Shown here: in pieces, positions 1 to 4,123 of the stretch | Numbering within the stretch: the stretch's first letter is position 1 | Layout of the letters: each line of letters opens with the position of its first letter | Source: a virus | IMG/VR virus record: IMGVR_UViG_3300031800_000019 | Span: 1 to 20,219 of that record | Reading direction: 5' to 3' (one strand) | Length of the DNA: 20,219 nt | The notes under the pieces: model-generated | Database searches by the model: none | What the model was told of the DNA's origin: nothing | The model's input: the letters and a program-made list of their open reading frames with translations, nothing else | Made by a program: the position numbers and the translations under genes

Positions 1-20
1 GTTCCACGGGGAGAAGCCAT
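1..20 (-). CDS. 5' end of a gene cut by the window edge (possible terminase small subunit)
   Basis: Only the first six codons are present, on the minus strand: an ATG at 20-18 followed by codons for Ala-Ser-Pro-Arg-Gly. The start is supported by a very G-rich, Shine-Dalgarno-like stretch (G-runs at 31-43, then AAAG) about 10 bases upstream, and by its place 39 bases after the HNH gene in the same direction. In many phages an HNH gene lies directly before the terminase genes, so a terminase small subunit is a reasonable guess from position alone. The sequence itself does not show function. Confidence 0.4.
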
Positions 21-30
21 AGGTATCTTT

Positions 31-52
31 CCCCCCCCTCCCCAGGCACCCC
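31..52 (-). other. G-quadruplex-capable G-tract in a 5' leader
   Basis: On the minus strand this reads four bases of G (52-49), TGCCT, four G (43-40), A, then eight G (38-31). It lies between the HNH stop codon and the ATG at 20. It has enough G-runs with short loops to form a G-quadruplex, and it also overlaps the only purine-rich ribosome binding site for the gene at 20. Folding is inferred from pattern only. Confidence 0.35.
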
Positions 53-59
53 ATCCACC

Positions 60-404
60 TCAAGCACGATGCTCTGCTCTGGTCTTCTTGGTGTGACAGC
101 CGTGGCACAGGCCCTGTCCATTATCTAGGCTCCAGTTTCCCGCATAAGGATCTCGAGGGTCTAGTGGCTCCATGTGATCGGCTACCGTAGCCACACGGTT
201 TCCGCACATCTGACAGATCGGATGACGAGCGAGCACAAGCGTTCGCCACCGCCGGTGTCGAGCGTCGTACCCCCGTTGTGCTGATGTGCCGCGCTCCCGA
301 ATGTCATCCTCAGATGTCCGCCGAGTGTGCTCGTCGCAGTACCGTTGTCGACTGACACGACGACACCCAGCGTAGCCACACGGCGTTTCGACTCTTCGTG
401 GCAT
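60..404 (-). CDS. HNH endonuclease, 114 aa
   Basis: A small HNH-family (beta-beta-alpha metal) endonuclease. The core is visible: a zinc knuckle C64-x2-C67 and C100-x2-C103, the D76-H77 pair, N95 in the 'SLDNGQGLC' segment, and H104. An extra N-terminal Cys cluster (C9, C14, C23, H26) may bind another zinc. The length is typical of free-standing phage HNH enzymes, which in lambdoid and HK97-like phages lie next to terminase and assist cos cleavage or DNA packaging. That role is inferred here from family and from the gene being next to the window's left edge. The ATG at 404 has no strong ribosome binding site of its own. A strong one lies about 85 bases upstream, in front of a two-codon ORF (see 475-497). 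Confidence 0.88.
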   Translation of the reverse strand: MPRRVETPCGYAGCRRVSRQRYCDEHTRRTSEDDIRERGTSAQRGYDARHRRWRTLVLARHPICQMCGNRVATVADHMEPLDPRDPYAGNWSLDNGQGLCHGCHTKKTRAEHRA

Positions 405-430
405 ACGCTCATGGGGTCACAGGTGGCTGC

Positions 431-481
431 GGCATGAACAACAGTCTAGCCCGTCGCTGGGCATGAACAACAGTCTAGCCC
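431..481. repeat. Perfect 22-bp direct repeat, 29-bp period
   Basis: Positions 431-452 and 460-481 are identical over 22 bases. Each copy begins GGCATGAACAACAG and ends TCTAGCCC. The spacer is 7 bases, so the period is 29, which is not a multiple of three and argues against a coding tandem repeat. On the minus strand each copy carries GGC/GCC complementary ends. The repeat covers most of the leader between the strong ribosome binding site at 490-497 and the HNH start. Confidence 0.85.
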
Positions 482-497
482 ATGACTTACTCCTTCC
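475..497 (-). promoter_or_regulatory. Strong ribosome binding site driving a two-codon ORF
   Basis: On the minus strand GGAAGGAG (497-490) is followed after six bases by ATG (483-481), then GGC and TAG. This is one of the best Shine-Dalgarno sequences in the window, yet the reading frame stops after Met-Gly. It may be a leader mini-ORF, or the relic of a gene start broken by the adjacent repeat. Confidence 0.5.
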
Positions 498-540
498 GTT
501 GCCTTCAATCTTTCACACTTGAGCCTTGTGGGTCAACCCG

Positions 541-555
541 GGGGGCGTTGCCCCC
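541..555. other. GC-rich hairpin
   Basis: GGGGGC-GTT-GCCCCC is a perfect 6-bp stem with a 3-base loop, 28 bases beyond the end of the 67-aa gene. It is not followed by a T-run in either direction, so it is not a normal intrinsic terminator. It could attenuate transcription or mark a rho-dependent end of the early operon. Confidence 0.45.
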
Positions 556-582
556 ACCCGCCCTAAACGCTCCGCCCCTTGT

Positions 583-786
583 CTAACGAGACAGCCACTC
601 ACGCCGACGAGGCGCTTCCCGCTCTCCTGACAGCGATGCCCTCCGCCCTGGTGGGTTGGCGCTCACGTTCCAGTCCCACGTCGGCCATGAGTCAATGATA
701 TCCCCTAGCATGGCGTGAAGGGCTTCCTCACTCAGTCTCCTCCCTAGCGTGTCGAACCTGAGTGGATCATCCAGTGGCAACCCCAT
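583..786 (-). CDS. Hypothetical protein, 67 aa
   Basis: A small unrecognised gene at the downstream end of the early operon. The ATG at 786 shares a base with the helicase TGA (TGATG junction), the same coupling style as its neighbours, and this is the main reason to believe it. The first 40 residues look like a folded acidic/hydrophobic helix pair ('SEEALHAMLGDIIDSWPTWDW'-like). The last 25 are basic and rich in Arg and Glu. It could be a helicase accessory protein by position, but nothing in the sequence shows function. It ends in TAG, whereas most operon neighbours end in TGA. Confidence 0.6.
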   Translation of the reverse strand: MGLPLDDPLRFDTLGRRLSEEALHAMLGDIIDSWPTWDWNVSANPPGRRASLSGEREAPRRREWLSR

Positions 787-1649
787 CACGGCTCTGGCCA
801 CTCGTCTAGCTCGTCGGGCAAGCCCTGTCTCTGGGAGAGGTCGCGGTACGAATTGAGGACTGGAATATCTCCCACCTTGCCGTGCCTGTTCTTCTCCACC
901 TGAATAAAAGTTCGAGCGCACTGGTTGGCATCGTCTCGTTCGTAGGCATGGTGCGAGAGCAAGAGGACAATATCTGAACACTGCTCGATTATGGCTCCGC
1001 CCCACAATCCAGTCATGCGAGGACGGGTGCGGAACTCGGATGACGTGGTGCGATTGAATTGAGAGAGCACCAGACAGACGATGCCATTGTTCGCCGCATA
1101 GGTTCGTAGATCGGTCGTGACCTCACTGATCGCTCGCATGATGTCCTGCTCCGAGCCTACGCTCGTAAGCTGGAGGTAGTCGAGGATCACATAGGTCGCG
1201 CCTTTTTCCTCCACTGCCTGACGGATGAAGGCGACCACATCCTCATAGCGCCCACTGATCTCGTCTGGGAAGTAGAGCCCCGGCAACTCCTCCGACGACC
1301 TCTGGGCTTCAGTCCAGATCCTGTCATCGAACGAGCCACGCTCCAAGCCGACCACTGGCATCTTGCTGACGATTGAGAAGTACCTAGCCGCGATAGCTTC
1401 AGCCGACATCTCGAGTGAGCAGTAGGCCACGCTCTCGCCTGCCCGCAGAGCCGCGCAACAGAAGTTCAAGGCCGTGATGGTCTTGCCGTGGCCTGTCAGG
1501 CCAGCCAGGGTGATGAAGAAGCCACGACCGAAGCCAGCAGGGTTGATGAGCGCGTCGAGGGCCGGGAGGTGAGACGGCACCGAGTCAGGCTCCCGGCGCT
1601 GAAGGAGCGCGAACTCCTCTTGAAAGGCGAGCGAGTTGACGTTGATCAT
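786..1649 (-). CDS. DnaB-type replicative helicase (RecA-fold ATPase domain), 287 aa
   Basis: A hexameric, DnaB/T7 gp4-type helicase core that would unwind DNA at the phage fork. Visible motifs are Walker A GLTGHGKT (50-57), the 'SLEMS' strand (78-82), Walker B VILDYLQL with D157, the SQFNR motif (196-200), 'IEQCSD' (221-226), and the EKNRHGK segment (252-258) that holds the arginine finger in DnaB proteins. At 287 residues it is the ATPase domain only; the N-terminal primase-binding domain of full DnaB (about 450-470 aa) is missing. The ATG at 1649 is chosen over an upstream ATG (1691) because GAGG precedes it and it overlaps the previous TGA as ATGA. It lies two genes after the putative initiator, as expected for a replication module. 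Confidence 0.92.
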   Translation of the reverse strand: MINVNSLAFQEEFALLQRREPDSVPSHLPALDALINPAGFGRGFFITLAGLTGHGKTITALNFCCAALRAGESVAYCSLEMSAEAIAARYFSIVSKMPVVGLERGSFDDRIWTEAQRSSEELPGLYFPDEISGRYEDVVAFIRQAVEEKGATYVILDYLQLTSVGSEQDIMRAISEVTTDLRTYAANNGIVCLVLSQFNRTTSSEFRTRPRMTGLWGGAIIEQCSDIVLLLSHHAYERDDANQCARTFIQVEKNRHGKVGDIPVLNSYRDLSQRQGLPDELDEWPEP

Positions 1650-1912
1650 GGTAGCCTCACGAGGAACCCCGGCGTCTTGGGGCCGTGCCAACCGCAGAGT
1701 CGGTTGAACTCAAGGTACTCAAGAGCCTCCTCGTAGCTGTCGCACCACTCGTCCATGAGTTGCCGAAGGACCTTCTCCTTGTCGTACAAGATGATCGGCT
1801 CCATGCCGCACCGCTCCAGAACCCCGATGACACAATCGTCGTAGCCTGTCACCATCAAGGCATCATCAGCGCCCATGTCCCGTAGCCGATCCGTTAGTGC
1901 GCAGCCTCTCAC
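1646..1912 (-). CDS. Conserved phage hypothetical protein, 88 aa
   Basis: A small acidic protein with a recognisable phage pattern: 'GYDDCVIGVLERCG', then 'ILYDKEKVL', then 'EEALEYLEFN', and a C-terminal 'TPGFL'. I recall this layout from many phage genomes, usually without a known function and often beside replication or nucleotide genes. The likely start is GTG at 1912. It overlaps the initiator TGA (GTGA), and AAGGTG lies 5 bases upstream. An ATG at 1876 would give a 76-aa product. Its stop overlaps the helicase ATG (ATGA). The longer reading frame upstream of 1912 is only a shadow of the initiator gene. Confidence 0.78.
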   Translation of the reverse strand: MRGCALTDRLRDMGADDALMVTGYDDCVIGVLERCGMEPIILYDKEKVLRQLMDEWCDSYEEALEYLEFNRLCGWHGPKTPGFLVRLP

Positions 1913-2571
1913 GACATCACCTTCATCAGTGCGCTGCCCGTGATGACGTTGCGCTTCAGCGCACCGGGAACCTCGTGGGCCTCCTCCCACCGCTGGTCCC
2001 TGATGTATCGGAACAGGTGGACGCCGTGGAAGTCTGGCGTGAGCGACGCCACGTAACCTCTGAGCGCCTTCACTAGCTCCTCCTGTGTGATGACCTCGGG
2101 CACCGCCGCCCGCCACTCCTCGAACGCTTTCGCCTTCGGCCCACGTCGGTGAGTTTTCCAAACAACCAAAAACTCAGACGGATACACCCGTCGCTTGCGA
2201 CGTGTTTGTTTTTTCTCTGTCTCTGTCTCTGTCTCTGGTGCATCATCTTGATATCGCGCTGATATCACGTTGATATCATCATCCGACGATATATCTATAA
2301 AACCCTGCACCGCTACCGCTTGGAGAAGCGGCCAAACTTCAGCAGCCGTCCGATGTAGCCGAAAGGCGATGTCTTCAATATCACCAGTGATGATGCCTTC
2401 GACGTGTTGCTCTGACGCGAGCAACCAACACTCCACCAATAGTTTTGCACACTCAGGTGGCAAGTCGTGCCATTGGCGGTCATCAAGTAATTCACGATAG
2501 AGCTTGATCCACGGAGGGCGGCGATCCTTGAAGTGCTGAAAGCGCGTGTAGTTCTTGATGGTGATCTTCAT
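1909..2571 (-). CDS. Replication initiator / replisome organiser-like protein, 220 aa
   Basis: This resembles phage replication proteins of the lambda O / DnaD-like type. It has a winged-helix-like N-terminus starting 'MKITIKNYTRFQHFKDRRPPWIKLYRELLDD' (about residues 1-95), a low-complexity linker (98-128; ETETETE then a Lys/Arg cluster), and a C-terminal domain (129-200) with the 'FLVVWKTH...AFEEWRAA...LFRYIRDQRWEE' pattern of helicase-loader or DnaD-like ends. The linker DNA carries iterons, hexanucleotide repeats and an AT-rich stretch, as expected if the origin lies in the initiator gene. The ATG at 2571 has AAGGAGAG upstream and overlaps the methyltransferase TGA (ATGA). Family naming is from pattern memory. 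The role as origin binder is inferred. Confidence 0.72.
   Translation of the reverse strand: MKITIKNYTRFQHFKDRRPPWIKLYRELLDDRQWHDLPPECAKLLVECWLLASEQHVEGIITGDIEDIAFRLHRTAAEVWPLLQAVAVQGFIDISSDDDINVISARYQDDAPETETETEKKQTRRKRRVYPSEFLVVWKTHRRGPKAKAFEEWRAAVPEVITQEELVKALRGYVASLTPDFHGVHLFRYIRDQRWEEAHEVPGALKRNVITGSALMKVMS
2214..2237. repeat. Four tandem TCTCTG hexanucleotides
   Basis: Four perfect TCTCTG copies, read as GAGACA-type codons on the minus strand, encode the Glu-Thr repeat (ETETETE) in the linker of the replication protein. Such a microsatellite can change copy number without shifting the frame. Confidence 0.85.
2249..2277. repeat. Three TGATATC iterons, 11-bp period
   Basis: TGATATC occurs at 2249-2255, 2260-2266 and 2271-2277. 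The starts are exactly 11 bases apart, about one helical turn, so a bound protein would face one side of DNA. The core GATATC is itself palindromic. The spacing is not a multiple of three, so the repeat is not a simple codon repeat; it encodes the differing residues Asp-Ile, Val-Ile-Ser and Arg-Tyr-Gln. Confidence 0.8.
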
Positions 2572-3710
2572 GGCGTCTCTCCTTCCGAAGGTATGAAACA
2601 CGTCTCCATCAGCCGCCGCCCGATCCACTCCGCTACGTTCACGGTCACCGCGTTGCCCATCATCCGGTAGCGCGGACCGTCAGCGAGTGCCTTATGGTTG
2701 TCCTCGTTCGTGATGCCCTTAGCTGTCCACCCATCGGGGAAGCCTTGTAGGCGCTCGCACTCGACGGGTGTTAGTCTGCGGGGTGTGGGGCCTGACACCC
2801 CGACATACGCCGTCCCATGCGTCCCCATCGTCGGTGTAAGCTCGAAACCTGTCTTGGTCGTGTTGTTGCCGTTGAACGCAATCGCGGCACGACCCTCCAC
2901 CCGCAGCGGGTGGTGTGTCCCGTCTTGGTGTGTCCCGTCTTGGTGTACGCTCTCTGATGTGAACGCTACGGGCTGGAGCGGAAACGCACCGGACGTGTCT
3001 AGGTCGTTTCTCCACCCGCGCTCGCCAGCAGCGCCACCGCCAAGGCTTCCGGCAACTTCTTCCCGCGCCTCTCTGCTCGGCGCAGGATGCCCGCGCAAGC
3101 CTTCGCCGAGAGCAAGTATTTCTGGTCTGGCGATTCCTCCAGAATGTCCGACAATGAACAGGCGTCTCCGTCGTTGCGCCACTCCGAAGTATTGAGAGTC
3201 AAGAGTAGCCCATGTGACGCCATACCCGAGTTCAACAAGGCTGGCAATGATGGTAAGGAAGTCACGGCCTCCGTTGCTGGACAGGAGCCCAGGTACATTC
3301 TCTCCGACAACCCACTCGGGGCGGCACTCAGCAATGATCCGGTGCATTTGCCACCAGAGTGCGCCACGGTCACCAGCCAAGCCGCCGCGCTTTCCTGCAA
3401 CGCTGTAATCTTGGCACGGGAATCCGCCGCAAATAAGGTCAACTGGTCTGTGGATTGTATCGGCTCCACTAGCGTGTACCGCTTTATTAGGTTCGCCGTG
3501 AACTGGTTTCCCCCGCCCTCGTCCGCCGACAGTGTTGCACTCACCTTTGACATCATGCACATCCTCGTAATGGGAAACCTCCGGCCAATGCTTCCGCAGC
3601 ACTGACCGCGCTTGCTTGTCGTACTCGACCGTCCAGGCGCACTTCATACCGGCACGCTCAAAGCCAAGATCAAAGCCGCCTACCCCGCTGAACAGGCTAC
3701 CGACTCTCAT
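2568..3710 (-). CDS. DNA (cytosine-5) methyltransferase, 380 aa
   Basis: A complete orphan C5 methyltransferase (Dcm/HhaI family), which transfers a methyl group from S-adenosylmethionine to cytosine in a specific site. Conserved motifs in order are I 'FSGVGGFDLGF' (7-17), IV with catalytic C99 in 'GGFPCQDYS', VI ENV (137-139), VIII QRRRR (179-183), and X with GNAV (352-355). The target-recognition region is roughly 190-310 and holds a tandem HQDGT repeat. There is no partner restriction enzyme nearby, so protection of phage DNA from host restriction is the likely use. The ATG at 3710 follows GGAAGAG and overlaps the RusA TGA (ATGA). Target site unknown. Confidence 0.93.
   Translation of the reverse strand: MRVGSLFSGVGGFDLGFERAGMKCAWTVEYDKQARSVLRKHWPEVSHYEDVHDVKGECNTVGGRGRGKPVHGEPNKAVHASGADTIHRPVDLICGGFPCQDYSVAGKRGGLAGDRGALWWQMHRIIAECRPEWVVGENVPGLLSSNGGRDFLTIIASLVELGYGVTWATLDSQYFGVAQRRRRLFIVGHSGGIARPEILALGEGLRGHPAPSREAREEVAGSLGGGAAGERGWRNDLDTSGAFPLQPVAFTSESVHQDGTHQDGTHHPLRVEGRAAIAFNGNNTTKTGFELTPTMGTHGTAYVGVSGPTPRRLTPVECERLQGFPDGWTAKGITNEDNHKALADGPRYRMMGNAVTVNVAEWIGRRLMETCFIPSEGETP
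2911..2940. repeat. Tandem 15-bp repeat in the methyltransferase target-recognition region
   Basis: TGGTGTGTCCCGTCT occurs twice head to tail (2911-2925, 2926-2940), with a partial third start at 2941. It duplicates five residues in frame (HQDGT-HQDGT, residues 256-265) inside the likely target-recognition domain. It looks like a recent slippage duplication. Confidence 0.8.
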
Positions 3711-4048
3711 ATCTCTTCCACCTCCAACTCCATCCGCTGATTCTTGCGGTCCACGTGTTGCCTGACCGTCAGCGTCCCGATGCACTTGGGGCTATCCGAG
3801 GCGATGTATCCGCGAGCTTGCAGCCAGTCGAGCACCCACTTGAGACGCCCATAGGCGTTGTCCTGATCCATCATGCTCCACACGTACAGGTCGCAAGTGA
3901 TGTCGCAACGCTCCAGCGTCTGGGCGGGCAGCTTGGGGTACAGCGCGGTGCTCGTCAGGTAGAACGTGTCCCTGTATCGCTTCTCCACGCGCCAGTGGCC
4001 CCAGCGTGCGTTGGCGCGGTTAGGCGGGAGGGGTAGGACCAGCCTCAT
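3707..4048 (-). CDS. rusA: RusA-like Holliday junction resolvase, 113 aa
   Basis: RusA enzymes cut four-way DNA junctions produced by recombination or replication. The family pattern is clear: N-terminal 'LPLPPNRANARWG' (5-17), the acidic pair D61-x-D63-N64 in 'MMDQDNAYGRLKWVLDWLQ', D74, and 'GYIASDSPK' with D85. The length (113 aa) is close to E. coli RusA at about 120 aa. The gene starts at ATG 4048, overlapping the preceding TGA (ATGA), and ends overlapping the C5 methyltransferase start. It probably resolves branched phage DNA before packaging. The symbol is given for family, not strict orthology. Confidence 0.87.
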   Translation of the reverse strand: MRLVLPLPPNRANARWGHWRVEKRYRDTFYLTSTALYPKLPAQTLERCDITCDLYVWSMMDQDNAYGRLKWVLDWLQARGYIASDSPKCIGTLTVRQHVDRKNQRMELEVEEI

Positions 4049-4122
4049 GCGCCCTTCGCGTAGGCATCACCGCAGCACTCGCATAGGCGCATGATCTCTA
4101 GTAGCCCCCTTGTGCGCTTCAT
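4045..4122 (-). CDS. Cys-rich mini-ORF, 25 aa
   Basis: A 25-codon reading frame that exactly fills the space between the helicase-methyltransferase TGA (4124) and the RusA ATG (4048). It has a one-base gap on one side and an ATGA overlap on the other. The sequence is basic at the N-terminus and ends with 'LCECCGDAYAKGA'; three Cys in four residues suggest metal binding. The ribosome binding site for ATG 4122 is weak. A second in-frame ATG at 4089, after GGGGGCTACTAGAG, would give 14 residues. It could be a real micro-protein or just a translational relay that couples ribosomes to RusA. Confidence 0.4.
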   Translation of the reverse strand: MKRTRGLLEIMRLCECCGDAYAKGA

Positions 4123-4123
4123 C

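Larger units (their letters stand above)
405..582. other. Intergenic region with direct repeats, hairpin and mini-ORF
   Basis: This is the only sizeable non-coding gap in the left half, between the 67-aa gene and the HNH gene. On the minus strand it holds, in order, a GC hairpin (541-555), a possible promoter (-35 TTGACC at 536-531; -10-like AAAGAT at 513-508; 17-base spacing), a strong ribosome binding site (497-490) followed by ATG-GGC-TAG (483-475), and a 22-bp direct repeat (431-452 and 460-481). It looks like a control region for the HNH/packaging transcript. Confidence 0.5.
2186..2303. other. Candidate replication origin inside the initiator gene
   Basis: Within about 120 bases lie a 14-bp dyad CGTCGC-TT-GCGACG (2189-2202), a T-run, four tandem TCTCTG units (2214-2237), three TGATATC iterons at exact 11-base spacing (2249, 2260, 2271), and the AT-rich stretch GATATATCTATAAAA (2288-2302). 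The combination of phased iterons, AT-rich DNA and a location inside a replication protein gene matches the lambda ori arrangement. Use as an origin is inferred. Confidence 0.5.

Noticed and set aside
431-481. Start of a CRISPR array
   Set aside because: Only two repeats with a 7-base spacer; no further units and no cas genes. The RecB/Cas4-like nuclease lacks the Cas4 cysteine cluster.
541-555. GC hairpin as an intrinsic terminator
   Set aside because: The stem is strong but no T-run follows on either strand, so it is kept only as a hairpin.
3087-3605. A 172-codon plus-strand reading frame opposite the C5 methyltransferase
   Set aside because: It is antisense to a gene with all family motifs, has no ribosome binding site and no recognisable protein pattern. 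High GC makes long antisense frames common.
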